A stretch of DNA of 64,000 bases, taken from contig JASTVH010000008.1 in assembly GCA_042862465.1 (NCBI GenBank), positions 62,001-126,000 of the forward strand. The letters are read 5' to 3'. The position numbers were made by a program, and so were the translations under genes. Under the pieces are notes generated by a model. The model was not told where the DNA came from and ran no database searches. It saw only the letters and a program-made list of their open reading frames with translations. Source of the DNA: JASTVH01 sp042862465 (GTDB taxonomy: Bacteria > Pseudomonadota > Gammaproteobacteria > Pseudomonadales > Oleiphilaceae). Positions 41,104 through 50,926 of the stretch are shown here, piece by piece (the first letter of the stretch is position 1; each line of letters begins with the position of its first letter).

Positions 41104-42960
41104 TCAGGTTTCCTGGACGTCTTTGAGGTTGTAGCGGTGGGCATAGCCCCCCTTGTCGCCCGCACAGTGCAAGAAGGCCTCTGCCGGGAGCCCGCCGGCA
41201 TCCAGTCTCAGTGAGCCGATGTTCCTGTCACTGGTCAGGAAAAAGCCGCCGTCCTCCGGTTTCAGGTATTTGACCCGTCTGTTAGTCAAAGAGTCTCCAA
41301 GTTTGTTGATCAGTCGCAGACCCACTTCGTCCCCCACCGGAATATTGTTGCTGGCACTGCTGCACAGCTGCCAGAACGTCGGGCCGTTTTGCGGGGTGTG
41401 GCGGCGGGCGAAGGCGTAATGGACATCTCCGGAGAACACGACCACATGCTGGATGCCCGGAACCCGGCCGCAGCATGCCTGCAGGGCGCTAAGCGAGGCT
41501 TTGTCGGCGCTCCAGGGTTCGCGGTCCAGAGTGCGGCGAAACATCGGGAAGTTGAGCTGAAGGCACTCGATGTAGCTGAAGCCGTACATCGGCGTTGGGG
41601 AGATCAACAGCAGAGTCTCGGTCGCGGGCAGGGCGGCGAGGCATTCGCCAAGGCGCTGGATGCGATGTGCTGACATCAGTCCCAGAGAGTATTTGCCACG
41701 CTGACTGAATTCCCGTTGGGTGCGGGTGTCCAGCACGGCCACCGGGGGAGTCTGCGCCAGTTCGTAACCCCAGTAGCGGGTGAACAGCCAGTTCCGGTCT
41801 GTCTCATTCTCCTCACCATTAACCAGGGCCTCGACGCGGTTCAGGTCTCCGGCTGCTTCGGTGGGCTGGTTGCCCCAGTGCTGACAGATGAAGTAGGCCG
41901 TCAGGGCGTTACGCAGCACGAAGCGGCCGACGTCGGTGCCCTTGAGCTGGCGGGCATTGGCCTTGGAAAGGTTCCAGTCGTCGGTGACTTCGTGGTCGTC
42001 GAAAATCATGTAGGTGGGGATGTTGGCGAGCAGACGGCGAACATCACTGCCGGCCAGGCTGGCGAAGGCCTGGAGGTTTTCCAGATCCTCCAGGTAGTCT
42101 GATTTGGTGTAGTGGTATTGGGTGGGCGGTGGTTCGCCTTTCAACCGCGCCCCTGGATAGGTCGCCAGCTGTGGTTTGAGTGTGTCGTATGCGGGGAAAT
42201 CGAGGGCCGGCCGGGTGTGCAGTCCGGAGAAGGCGAACAGGTACATGCACAGGTATTCGGACAGGGTGAGCAGGTGGGAGGTCTTGGCATCGGAACTGAA
42301 TCCGTAGTCATCGCGCGTCACCCAGTTGCGGGCGTCCAGTTTGCGCAGGCGCAGCAGGTCCCCACCGGCGGGCATACTGAACAGATCGTCCTGCAGACCC
42401 AGGGTCTCCTGCAAGGACCGCAGATAGCCCAGGAGCAGCGGTGAGACATCATCCGCATAGATCTGATCGCCGGTCAGGAACAGCTGGCTCGGGCGGGTGG
42501 GCTGCCCGTGATGGGCTTCCAGCAAGGTCAGGGCATGGGCGAGCTGATCGGGTTTATGGGCCTGCTTTGCCGCATGGGGTTTGCGGCAGGAGGCCTGGAT
42601 GAAATGACCATGCTTTTGCGGCAGGGGCACACTGGGGAGCTTGTCTCCGCCCAGGCAAAGCGCCTCACGCAGCTGCGGATGGCCGAAGGATTCGCCATCA
42701 AGGGTTACGTCGTAGTAGACCAGCTGGGTATCGGAAAATTCAGTGGACTGCTCCAGCGGCAAAGGGGCCCGCAACAGATAGAAAAAACAGCGCTTGCCAG
42801 CCTTGAGGCAGGTGGTTTCGGCGCTGGTGTTGAGGCGTCGGGCTTTGTCGTCGCCGGTGTAAACCGTCAGTTCCAGCTGGGTCGGTGCCTGGTCCAGGAC
42901 CAGCCAGATATTGAGTTCGCCACGATGGGCATGCCGGACCAGGGGGCCGCAAATGATCAT
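41104..42960 (-). CDS. PhoD-like metallophosphatase family protein
   Basis: 618-residue protein. The metallophosphatase core has FLTGDQIYADD (around residue 162), FDDHEVTDDWN (around 331) and VVFSGDVHYAFARR (around 523), the metal-binding set of PhoD-type enzymes. There is no signal peptide and no Tat motif, so unlike Bacillus PhoD it is probably cytoplasmic. The N-terminal 100 residues (IWLVLDQAPTQLELTVYTGDD) look like a beta-sandwich that binds a ligand. Its substrate is not known. It lies between yebG and yghU, both on the minus strand. Confidence 0.85.
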   Translation of the reverse strand: MIICGPLVRHAHRGELNIWLVLDQAPTQLELTVYTGDDKARRLNTSAETTCLKAGKRCFFYLLRAPLPLEQSTEFSDTQLVYYDVTLDGESFGHPQLREALCLGGDKLPSVPLPQKHGHFIQASCRKPHAAKQAHKPDQLAHALTLLEAHHGQPTRPSQLFLTGDQIYADDVSPLLLGYLRSLQETLGLQDDLFSMPAGGDLLRLRKLDARNWVTRDDYGFSSDAKTSHLLTLSEYLCMYLFAFSGLHTRPALDFPAYDTLKPQLATYPGARLKGEPPPTQYHYTKSDYLEDLENLQAFASLAGSDVRRLLANIPTYMIFDDHEVTDDWNLSKANARQLKGTDVGRFVLRNALTAYFICQHWGNQPTEAAGDLNRVEALVNGEENETDRNWLFTRYWGYELAQTPPVAVLDTRTQREFSQRGKYSLGLMSAHRIQRLGECLAALPATETLLLISPTPMYGFSYIECLQLNFPMFRRTLDREPWSADKASLSALQACCGRVPGIQHVVVFSGDVHYAFARRHTPQNGPTFWQLCSSASNNIPVGDEVGLRLINKLGDSLTNRRVKYLKPEDGGFFLTSDRNIGSLRLDAGGLPAEAFLHCAGDKGGYAHRYNLKDVQET

Positions 42961-43154
42961 GAGAGGTTCCTTCTCTGTTTGGGGCGGATGGGGGGGGCTG
43001 CCTGCTATCCGCCGGCTGCCGGTCGTCCGGGGCAGGTCTTACCCGGCCTGGAAGGATAGCGCAAAAGCGGGTGCTTGCGGGTGCCGGAAGGGCATGATGT
43101 GAGAGAGGTGACACCGTCCCTGGCGATGAAGGGCAAGGGACGGTGGAGCCGCGG

Positions 43155-44027
43155 TCATTCGCCTTCGAGTTTGTCCTGGGTCCGGGTCTCGAAGTCGCTG
43201 GCGTCATGGCGCTCGCGCAGCTGCGAGGCCGGATCACCCCAGGCGCGGTTGACCATGCGTCCACGGCGTACGGCATCCCGTTCCCACAGTTGATCGGCCC
43301 AACGGATGACGTGGGTGTACTCGTGGACGGCGAGGAACTCGGCCGCGTCGTACAGCTTGCCTTTGACCAGAGCACCGTACCAGGGATAGATGGCGATATC
43401 AGCGATGCTGTATTCATCACCGGCCATGTATTCGCTGTCTGCCAGGTGGCGGTTGAGGACGTCCAGCTGGCGCTTGGTTTCCATGGCGTAGCGATCGATC
43501 GGGTACTTCAGCTTGACCGGCGCATAGTTGTAGAAGTGACCAAACCCGCCTCCCAGGAAAGGTGCACTGCCCATCTGCCAGAACAGCCAGTTGAGGGCTT
43601 CGGTGCGCCTGTGGTGTTCCGAGGGCAGCAGTTCCCCGAACTTCTCCGCCAGATACAGCAAAATGGAGCCGGACTCGAACAGTCGGGTGGGCTTTTCAGT
43701 GCTGTGATCGACCATGGCCGGGATCTTCGAGTTGGGATTCACTGCCACGAAGCCACTGGAGAACTGGTCACCTTCGCCGATGTCGATCAGCCAGGCATCG
43801 TATTCCGCGCCGCTATGGCCCAGTGCCAGCAGTTCCTCGAGCATGATCGTGGCCTTGACTCCGTTGGGCGTGGCCAACGAGTAAAGCTGGAGCGGGTGCT
43901 GGCCGACCGGGAGTTCCCTGTCGTGGGTGGGGCCGGCCACGGGACGGTTGATCTTGGAGAAGCGGCCGCCGCTTTCTTCCTCCCAGGTCCAGACCCGGGG
44001 GGGCGTGTATTCAGTTGTCTCTGACAT
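43155..44027 (-). CDS. yghU: glutathione-dependent disulfide-bond oxidoreductase (YghU)
   Basis: 290-residue GST-family protein, nearly the length of E. coli YghU and matching in long blocks: PRVWTWEEESGGRFSKINRP, NPNSKIPA, FLGGGFGHFYNYAPVK and the ending RERHDASDFETRTQDK. It uses two glutathiones to reduce disulfides or hydroperoxides. CACAGGAGCAGTCAC precedes the ATG at 44027, preferred to the longer frame from 44084. Confidence 0.95.
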   Translation of the reverse strand: MSETTEYTPPRVWTWEEESGGRFSKINRPVAGPTHDRELPVGQHPLQLYSLATPNGVKATIMLEELLALGHSGAEYDAWLIDIGEGDQFSSGFVAVNPNSKIPAMVDHSTEKPTRLFESGSILLYLAEKFGELLPSEHHRRTEALNWLFWQMGSAPFLGGGFGHFYNYAPVKLKYPIDRYAMETKRQLDVLNRHLADSEYMAGDEYSIADIAIYPWYGALVKGKLYDAAEFLAVHEYTHVIRWADQLWERDAVRRGRMVNRAWGDPASQLRERHDASDFETRTQDKLEGE

Positions 44028-44149
44028 GTGACTGCTCCTGTGAAGGGTGGGAGTGGTTACGTCCGCGAAGCCGGTGCCGTTCATTGCTGATGGTCTTTTC
44101 TAACAGATCATTGCCGCCACTGGCCATAGGCGCACCTGATTCCGTCGCT

Positions 44150-46042
44150 TCAGGGAAAGAGCCGGCCTGCTGGTAGGGTGCGTGCACGACGATGGATGCG
44201 GGTGAGAATACGCTCGGCCTCCTGAATCGGTCGTTGCCATTTGCTGTATTGGCTGACCAGCGCCGGTTCGCTGGGTATGCGCATGCTGGCGCTGCCCGGT
44301 GCGCTGTCCGAAGAATGGGCGATGAACTGCAGACGTTCGTGGTTGGCACCGTATTGGGTGGCGAGGAAATCGATAACACCAGGCGTCAGCGGAAGCCGAT
44401 AGAGCTTGGCCAGCCGCAGGGCAATCAGTTCAGCCAGGGGGCCCATGTCCTGCTGTACTTCCTTGACCACGGCTGCGCCCAGGCCGGCCTTGGCATCGGC
44501 ACTGAAGCCCATTTCCAGGCCCTCGAGCAACGGTGCACGACTGTTTTCGATGGCCCGTTGCACGCTGGGATCGTCGAGTTCGATCAGTGGCTTGAGGATC
44601 AGGGCCAGCTGAACCCCCAACCGTTTGGCGTCGCTTGCGGTCAACGCCCGCTGGTGACGGAGGATGCCAAGCGTGCTCTGCCGGATGGACTGGTCGTCCA
44701 GGTAGCGGCAGAGAGCATCAGCCACCTCGATTTTCTGGGGGTCTTCCAATGTAATGACCTGCTCACGGATACGCAGGCCCCGACGTCGCCAGCGGCGCTT
44801 CCGGGACCCGCGGCCCTGACGCTGCCGCAGCTGTTCGAAATGTTCGAGGGTGCGGACGTAGCGCTGGTAGCGGTCTTCCAGCTTGTCTACCGCCTGACGC
44901 GTAAGCCGGGCATAGCGCAGGGCCTTGCCCAGCTGTGCAGAGCGACTGGCAGGGAGTCCATCACGTTTGGCCTTGCGGGCCAGGTCGGCCAGGGCCTGAT
45001 GGGTCTGTTCGAGCAGTTGCAGGGTTGCGGTTTCCTGCACGGTTTCGTTCAGATCGGTCAGACCGGTCTCCCGCAGGGCATCCGCCAGGTCGCGCAGATG
45101 ATGGGCCGCCGTCACTTTGTTGAGCCGGTATTCGCTGTGGGACTGTTCGACCTGATCCAGGGCCCGGGCCAGTTCCCAGTCGCCCTGGTAGTCGATGATC
45201 AGGCGCACGATCTGCCGTCCTCTGAGCAGCTCAAACGTCAGCAGCAGGATGTCCTCCACATTGCCGAGTGACATCAGACGCAAATCGTCCTGATGAGCTG
45301 CAGTGAAAATCTGGTCGATAAAGTTGGCACCCCGGGCGACGCCTTCCTCTTGGCTGGGAGCGTGGCCGGCCAGTCGGGTCTCGAGAATGCCCGCTACATC
45401 GGCAGAGGTTGCCCGTACCCGTTCCACCGCGGCCTCGGTGCGTTCACGGCTGGCTTCGCGACAGTCGTCGACGCGACTGAACATACCCGCTCGACGATAG
45501 ATTTCAATCCGCTGCGCCCAGTTGCCGAGAGCCGGATCCCCGGTCAGGTCCTCCACGGCGACGCCGACGCCGGAGGGGCCCAGATCCATCCGGCGCAACA
45601 CGGTGGCAGCGGCCTCGCGCTGGCGGTCGAGGGGCGTCAGCTGTGTCAGGTGCAGGTCGTACACGGTGAACAGCAGGTCGGGCACAATATCCAGGGTGCG
45701 GGTCAGGTTGGCGCGGGCCCGGGCCTGCTTGCGGCCACGGGTGCTGTCTGCCACGACTCGGGCAATCAGGCCGATGATCGCCGCGATCACGACGTAGAAG
45801 GCAAAAAACAGATAGGCGGCCGTGGATACGGGCTCCCCGTAGCCCAAAAAGGAGCCGCCCTGCATGGCGAGATAGGTGACGGGGCCTGCGGTCCAGAGCA
45901 GTTGAAGCGCGGTCAGCGACCAGGGCACCCTGCGGGCATTGGCGGCCAGTTCGTCGATATGTGATCGACCGACCCGTTCCAATCCGACGGGCGTGGCGTC
46001 TGCTTCATCCTTGGCCTGGCGTCGAAACAGTCGATTCAGCAA
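44150..46042 (-). CDS. large uncharacterised membrane-anchored helical protein
   Basis: About 630 residues. Two hydrophobic helices near the N-terminus (WSLTALQLLWTAGPVTYLAM and AYLFFAFYVVIAAIIGLIARV) are followed by long alpha-helical, charged stretches (RQRQGRGSRKRRWRRRGLR has a basic patch). No family recognised; the layout is a membrane anchor with a cytoplasmic helical domain. The start is uncertain: no ATG lies between the TTG proposed at 46042 and 46264, where the frame overlaps the divergent DUF1272 gene. It sits between yghU and the DUF1272 gene. Function unknown. Confidence 0.55.
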   Translation of the reverse strand: MLNRLFRRQAKDEADATPVGLERVGRSHIDELAANARRVPWSLTALQLLWTAGPVTYLAMQGGSFLGYGEPVSTAAYLFFAFYVVIAAIIGLIARVVADSTRGRKQARARANLTRTLDIVPDLLFTVYDLHLTQLTPLDRQREAAATVLRRMDLGPSGVGVAVEDLTGDPALGNWAQRIEIYRRAGMFSRVDDCREASRERTEAAVERVRATSADVAGILETRLAGHAPSQEEGVARGANFIDQIFTAAHQDDLRLMSLGNVEDILLLTFELLRGRQIVRLIIDYQGDWELARALDQVEQSHSEYRLNKVTAAHHLRDLADALRETGLTDLNETVQETATLQLLEQTHQALADLARKAKRDGLPASRSAQLGKALRYARLTRQAVDKLEDRYQRYVRTLEHFEQLRQRQGRGSRKRRWRRRGLRIREQVITLEDPQKIEVADALCRYLDDQSIRQSTLGILRHQRALTASDAKRLGVQLALILKPLIELDDPSVQRAIENSRAPLLEGLEMGFSADAKAGLGAAVVKEVQQDMGPLAELIALRLAKLYRLPLTPGVIDFLATQYGANHERLQFIAHSSDSAPGSASMRIPSEPALVSQYSKWQRPIQEAERILTRIHRRARTLPAGRLFP

Positions 46043-46262
46043 CGGCTTGATCCCGCACCGGTGGCTTTTCCCGCAGTCTAGTCCAGATTGTGTGCCGGAG
46101 AAGGGGTATGAGTCGACTTTGTGTGTCGCGCACGCTCGCTGTTGATGGCTGCAGCATTCGGTTGCATTTGCAATAGATGGGTTCCGGGACGCAGAATTGG
46201 TACTTTGTTGCCATTTTTGGGGCGGTTTGCTGTGGCGTCCGCATCGTGAAAAGGATTTGCTC

Positions 46263-46469
46263 ATGCTGAAAATGAAAGGGGAATGCGAGCGTTGCGGCCG
46301 GTCTATGGAAGCTGCGGCGGAAGCCTACATCTGCTCCTACGAATGCACCTTTTGTCGTGATTGCAGGGATGACATGGTTGCCGTGTGCCCCAATTGCGGA
46401 GGAGAGCTGGTCCGGCGGCCCACTCGCACCCCGGGGTTTGCCCAATGGGTGGAACCGGAGAGTCATTGA
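46263..46469 (+). CDS. DUF1272 zinc-ribbon protein
   Basis: 68-residue Cys-rich protein: CERC (9-12), then CSYECTFCRDC and CPNCGGELVRRP, the DUF1272 pattern that binds zinc. Cytoplasmic small proteins of this family have no known function. AAAAGGATTTGCTC precedes the ATG at 46263. Divergent from the large helical protein. Confidence 0.85.
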   Translation: MLKMKGECERCGRSMEAAAEAYICSYECTFCRDCRDDMVAVCPNCGGELVRRPTRTPGFAQWVEPESH

Positions 46470-46601
46470 TTCATGCATTGCCCACAGGCGCTGTGACCGG
46501 GTTGTCAGAACGGCGAGGGATGGTTTTCATCGTGACCGCTATCGGGCATTATCCTGCTATATTGGCATGAACCGAAGACCACGATCAGGAATCGGCAACG
46601 A

Positions 46602-47255
46602 ATGACACAAGTACTTGATCTTGACGCCATTGAAGCGGCCAAGGTAACCCAGGAACCCTATCCGCACTTTATTGTCGACCAGGCATTTGTGGGCGACGCT
46701 GTCCAACAGGTCCTCAAGGATTTTCCCCACCTCGACAAGGGGGGCAGCTTTCCACTGGATGGCCTGGAATACGGACCTCGGATCGAGGCTCTGGTAAAGG
46801 AACTGGACAGCCCGGAATTCCGCCGGATCATCGAAGACAAACTGCAGATCGACCTGACCAACCGGCCCATGACCGTGACCGCACGCGGCTATTCCCGTGC
46901 CAAGGACGGTCGTATCCATACCGATTCCAAATCCAAGCTGATCACCGTGCTGATCTACCTGAACGAGTCCTGGGAGGCGCCGACCGGTCGTTTGCGGGTG
47001 CTCCGTGATGGCGAGAACATGCAGGACTACGTGGCCGAGATCGCGCCGACCGTGGGCAAGATGTTTGCGTTCAAGGTCACTCCTGATTGCTGGCACGGTT
47101 ACGAATCGTTCGAAGGGCAGCGCCAGTCCATCCAGATGAATTATGTGGTGGACGAGAAGGCCTTCAACAAGCACCAGTCCCGGCATGGTTTCACCGCCAA
47201 GCTGAAGTCGCTGTTTGCTGGCAAGCGTGGCAAGCAGGAAACCGAAAGCGCCTGA
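46602..47255 (+). CDS. 2-oxoglutarate/Fe(II) oxygenase
   Basis: 217-residue double-stranded beta-helix oxygenase. The iron triad is His106-x-Asp108 (GRIHTDSKSK) and His165 (CWHGYESFEG), with Arg174 in the 2-oxoglutarate pocket. Related proteins hydroxylate proteins or small molecules; the partner is unknown. The final 20 residues are basic (KSLFAGKRGKQETESA), which may bind nucleic acid or membrane; that is inference. It stands alone downstream of the DUF1272 gene. Confidence 0.85.
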   Translation: MTQVLDLDAIEAAKVTQEPYPHFIVDQAFVGDAVQQVLKDFPHLDKGGSFPLDGLEYGPRIEALVKELDSPEFRRIIEDKLQIDLTNRPMTVTARGYSRAKDGRIHTDSKSKLITVLIYLNESWEAPTGRLRVLRDGENMQDYVAEIAPTVGKMFAFKVTPDCWHGYESFEGQRQSIQMNYVVDEKAFNKHQSRHGFTAKLKSLFAGKRGKQETESA

Positions 47256-47347
47256 CCCATCCGGGGCCGAGACGGTGATTGCCGGAATGCCCCACTATGG
47301 CGCATCATCAGTACTGGGCCCGAGTGACAGCTAACGGAGAAGGATCT

Positions 47348-47806
47348 ATGGAAATACGGACTTTCGGTGACTTGATCGACTGGACCCGGGCGCTGCACGG
47401 TCACCTGGCCTACTGCATGAAGCAGGGAGCCTCCCATCAGAAGGGAGAGCGGGCCAAGTATCTCTTGGAGTATCTCAGCGAGCATGAGGCCCAGCTGGAA
47501 TACATCGTGTCCGAATTCGAACATCAGGCTGCAGGCCGCGTCCTCAGTACGCGTCTCTACGAATTCATTGCACACCACCCTCTCAAACCGGGCAAATCGG
47601 CCTGCGAGCCCTATGGCAGCCTCAGTTTCGATGAAATCTGCCGGCTGGTATTCGATTTCCATGATCAGGTGATCGATCTCTATAAGGGACTGTTGCGGAA
47701 AGCGGAAATCAGGGAAGCGGCGGACCTGGTCCAGCAGCTGCTGGACATGGAAGAGCATGAAGCCATGCGCCTGGCCCGGCAAGTGGGCAGCATGGAAGAT
47801 CTCTGA
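47348..47806 (+). CDS. uncharacterised helical protein with Glu/His-rich helices
   Basis: 152-residue alpha-helical protein. EHEAQLEYIVSEFEH and EEHEAMRLARQ have the Glu-x-x-His spacing seen in ferritin-like di-iron proteins, but the four-helix set is incomplete by eye. No signal peptide. ACGGAGAAGGATCT precedes the ATG at 47348, preferred to an open frame from 47279. It precedes the DUF3775 pseudogene by 79 bases. Possible di-iron protein; not assigned. Confidence 0.55.
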   Translation: MEIRTFGDLIDWTRALHGHLAYCMKQGASHQKGERAKYLLEYLSEHEAQLEYIVSEFEHQAAGRVLSTRLYEFIAHHPLKPGKSACEPYGSLSFDEICRLVFDFHDQVIDLYKGLLRKAEIREAADLVQQLLDMEEHEAMRLARQVGSMEDL

Positions 47807-47885
47807 CCCGCATCAAGATCCCGTGCCGAATCACGGGATAGATTATAAGGGACCACAGGCCACCGTTGAGGGAGGGAAGCCCGCC

Positions 47886-48276
47886 ATGATCGACGTCAAT
47901 CCGGATACCGTATGTCGGCTCATCGCACTGGCGAGGGAATTTCACGCCAAGGAAGAAGTCTCGATACCGGAAGTGCCCGATGACTCCTCCGACGACTGGG
48001 GGGGCCCAGATCCTGGCCGATCACGCCGATGACGGCACCTACCTGGAATTCAAAACCATCATCGAAGACCTGGAACCGGACCAGCAACAGCAGGTGGTTG
48101 CGCTTTTCTGGCTTGGTCGTGAGGACTGGAGCCGCAGTCAGTGGAAAGAGATTCTGGCCGAGGCGCGGGACAACTGGGGTGAGAATACCGCCGAGTACCT
48201 GATTGCCCATCCGTTCCTCGCAGACTTCCTGCAGGAGGGGCTCAACGCCCACGGCTATAGCTGCGACGAAGTCTGA
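47886..48276 (+). pseudogene. DUF3775 gene split by a frameshift
   Basis: The ATG-start frame encodes MIDVNPDTVCRLIALAREFH and then runs out of frame after DDSSDDWGG; the rest (ILADHADDGTYLEFKTIIED, then ALFWLGREDW and a GYSCDEV ending) continues in the next frame to 48276. Together they make a DUF3775 protein of about 129 residues. The break lies at a run of seven G's (47998-48004); six would restore the frame. Either the gene is newly broken, or it is a sequencing or assembly error, or it is phase-variable. GGAGGGAAGCCCGCC precedes the start. Confidence 0.75.
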
Positions 48277-48380
48277 TCTGCCGCCGGTTGAGGCCTTTGG
48301 GCAAGGCGGCGGTTGGCTTGGGAGGCTGCGGAACTGTCCATTTTTACGGTATGCTCGGCTTTTAGCTGCTGGAGACTGCC

Positions 48381-49004
48381 GTGGACGCCCACCTTTATCT
48401 CGCCTTCTTTGCCGCTGCCGTCCTCATCAGCCTGTCGCCGGGGGCCGGGGCGCTCAACACCATGAGCAATGGCGCCCGTCATGGTGTGCGCCACTCGGTG
48501 CCAGCCATCCTCGGGTTGCAGCTGGGGTATGGCGCGCAGATTTTGCTGGTCGGCATTGGCCTGGGTGCTCTGGTTGCCTCCTCCAGCCTGACGTTCACTC
48601 TGGTCAAGTGGGTGGGCGTGGCCTACCTGGCCTGGCTGGGTATCCAGAAGTGGCGTGAAGGCCACCAGATGATTGCCAGTGACAGTGGAGAGGACGTCAG
48701 CACCCGAAAACGTTTCTGGCAGGCCGCGTTCGTCAACCTGACCAACCCCAAGGCCACGGTTTTTTTGATTGCCCTGTTCCCCCAGTTTCTGGATGCGTCG
48801 GCACCGCAGGGGCCGCAGCTTGCCGTGATGGGGAGCACCCTGCTGATGGTGGATACGGTTGTCATGCTGGGGTACGCGCTGCTGGCCAGTCAGCTTCTGC
48901 GCTGGATGCGTTCACCTCGCCAGCAGGCCGTGCTCAATCGCGTGTTTGGCAGCATCTTCATCGTGGCGGCAGGCTTCCTGGCACGTTTTCGGGTGTCCCA
49001 GTAG
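48381..49004 (+). CDS. LysE/RhtB-type amino-acid exporter
   Basis: 207-residue protein with six hydrophobic helices. The LysE-family opening (LYLAFFAAAVLISLSPGAGAL) and AFVNLTNPKATVFLIALFP are typical. It would pump amino acids or homoserine-like compounds out through the inner membrane. The start is GTG at 48381 with CTGGAGACTGCC before it. Its final 47 bases overlap the convergent EamA gene. Confidence 0.88.
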   Translation: MDAHLYLAFFAAAVLISLSPGAGALNTMSNGARHGVRHSVPAILGLQLGYGAQILLVGIGLGALVASSSLTFTLVKWVGVAYLAWLGIQKWREGHQMIASDSGEDVSTRKRFWQAAFVNLTNPKATVFLIALFPQFLDASAPQGPQLAVMGSTLLMVDTVVMLGYALLASQLLRWMRSPRQQAVLNRVFGSIFIVAAGFLARFRVSQ

Positions 49005-49887
49005 CACCTGTCGGTGCCCGGGTAGCGCCGCGCTGCCGGAACAGCACGTAGTTCCCCAGCAGGGCCAGGACCGCCCCGGCCAGGGCTGTGCCACTCCAGA
49101 CAAAGCCTTCCAACCAGGTGGAAACGCTCAGCGCCACCACCGGAAACAGGACCGTCGCGTAACCCGCCTTGTCGGCGCCCAGGGTTCGAATCACCGTGAT
49201 GTAGCTGAAGAACGCGACGATCGAGCCCGGGATGGCCAGAAACAGGGTGGCCGCCCAGAAGGTCATCGTCTGCGGCAGCACCCACTGAACATCGACCACC
49301 AGACACCAGACCCCCAGGGCGCAGGCCCCGTAAAGCATCGCCCAGGCATTACCGGCGAGCAGCGGGATACCGGCCTCGCGTACCTTGAGGGTGATGATGT
49401 TGCCCAGGGAAAACCAGTAGGTGCCTGCGGCAGCGAACCCCAGCGCCGCAAACGACGCGTTTCCCAGTCGCAGATCCTGCCAGAACAGCAGTGCCACCCC
49501 CGAGACCCCCAACAGGATGGCCGGATAGATGCGCGGGCTGGGCACCAGGCCCATAAGCAGTCGTCCATTAAAGGCATTGAACAGCGCGGCCAGGGAGAAC
49601 ACCACCGCGAGCAGGCCGCTTGTCATCCCTTCGGCAGCCCGGTAAATGAACAGGAAGTTGATGCTGTACAGCATCAGTCCCTGCAGAGCCAGCCAGCCAT
49701 GCTGGCGCAAGGTGAAACGTGGGAGCCGGCGCAGCAGCGCGAGGACACCGAGGGTGACGGCGGAGGCGAGGACAAAACGGTAGAACACGGCGATATCCAC
49801 GGCCGCCGTCTCCACCTGCAGGCGGATGGCGGTCCAGGTCAGGCCCCAGATCAGGACGGTGAGAGCGTAATGCACGCTGATTGGCAT
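48958..49887 (-). CDS. DMT-superfamily transporter (EamA type)
   Basis: 309-residue protein with ten hydrophobic helices in two EamA halves (ALTVLIWGLTWTAIR; and IPGSIVAFFSYITVIRTLGA in the second). EamA carriers export metabolites such as amino acids or purines. The end overlaps the convergent LysE gene by 47 bases. The start ATG at 49887 faces the divergent AraC gene 101 bases away, so regulation by that gene is plausible. Confidence 0.88.
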   Translation of the reverse strand: MPISVHYALTVLIWGLTWTAIRLQVETAAVDIAVFYRFVLASAVTLGVLALLRRLPRFTLRQHGWLALQGLMLYSINFLFIYRAAEGMTSGLLAVVFSLAALFNAFNGRLLMGLVPSPRIYPAILLGVSGVALLFWQDLRLGNASFAALGFAAAGTYWFSLGNIITLKVREAGIPLLAGNAWAMLYGACALGVWCLVVDVQWVLPQTMTFWAATLFLAIPGSIVAFFSYITVIRTLGADKAGYATVLFPVVALSVSTWLEGFVWSGTALAGAVLALLGNYVLFRQRGATRAPTGATGTPENVPGSLPPR

Positions 49888-49988
49888 GGTGATATTCCCG
49901 CGGTCAATGTTCTTGCATCGGGCTCACGATAATACCGTTCGGCTGAACCGGCTTGTCAGATCTTGCGAAAGGGTGGAACATTCTTGCC

Positions 49989-50897
49989 ATGAATGATTCG
50001 GGGGGTGTCACCATGCCAGTCAGTCGACAGGAGCCACGGGATATCGTACAGGCGCTTACCCAGGCCGGTGCGGCGCCACGGCGATTACTGGAACTGCACG
50101 AGGGCCGGGCGCTGGCGCATTGGCACAACAGTCGTGGTGAAGCCCGCTACGAACGGCCGCGCCACCATGCCCTCAGCATCTATCTGCGCGGTGGCGAGGG
50201 AACCTCCCGTCAGGTGAACGGTAAACCGGTCAGCCGCGGGTTCCCGGGGGCCGTCTGCCTCTTTCCGGCGGGCAGCCAATCCCGCTGGCGTATCGAAGGG
50301 GCATTCGACTTCGTGCATTTCTATTTTACCGATGACGATCTGAGCCGGTGTATCGAAACCACCTGGGACCGGGAACCCGGCGCTATCCGTCTGGAAGAGC
50401 GTTACCAGATCGAGGATGAAGTGATGGCCCACGCCGGCCGCCTGATTGATATGAGTGAATGGCAGACCGGCGCGCCACTGCAGGCCATGGATCACATGGC
50501 ACACTGGTTCATGGTGCAAATTGCGGGTCGTTACACCGCCACTCTGCCGGAGCCGCCGGTGGTGAGCGGGCGCTTCTCGCCCACAAGGCAGCGTCAGTTG
50601 GCCCGGTGGATAGAGGAAGACCTGGGTACGCCCCTGGATCTGGCCACCCTTGCCGGCTGGTTGAACCTTAGCCCCTACCACTTCGCCCGGCTTTTCCGGG
50701 CCAGCTTCGGCATGGCGCCCTATCAGTACATTCAGGAACGGCGGTTGCAGAAGTCCCGGGCATTGCTGCAGCAGGGTTCCGGGGTGAAGGTGACCGCTGT
50801 GGCGCTGGAGTCAGGGTTCGGGGATGCCAGCCAGTTTGCGCGCGCCTTCCGCAAACGCTTCGGCCTGTCGCCCTCGGCTTTCAGGGACGGAATTTAG
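49989..50897 (+). CDS. AraC-family regulator
   Basis: 302-residue regulator: an N-terminal cupin-like sensor (about residues 30-150) and a C-terminal double HTH (residues 190-300) with LDLATLAGWLNLSPYHFARLFR and the second HTH near VTAVALESGFGDASQFARAF. Divergent from the EamA transporter, so the transporter is the natural target. The start at 49989 was chosen; an earlier TTG at 49953 and a later ATG at 50013 are alternatives. Effector unknown. Confidence 0.85.
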   Translation: MNDSGGVTMPVSRQEPRDIVQALTQAGAAPRRLLELHEGRALAHWHNSRGEARYERPRHHALSIYLRGGEGTSRQVNGKPVSRGFPGAVCLFPAGSQSRWRIEGAFDFVHFYFTDDDLSRCIETTWDREPGAIRLEERYQIEDEVMAHAGRLIDMSEWQTGAPLQAMDHMAHWFMVQIAGRYTATLPEPPVVSGRFSPTRQRQLARWIEEDLGTPLDLATLAGWLNLSPYHFARLFRASFGMAPYQYIQERRLQKSRALLQQGSGVKVTAVALESGFGDASQFARAFRKRFGLSPSAFRDGI

Positions 50898-50926
50898 GCC
50901 GGGGCCCAACGTGTACCATCCTCCGC

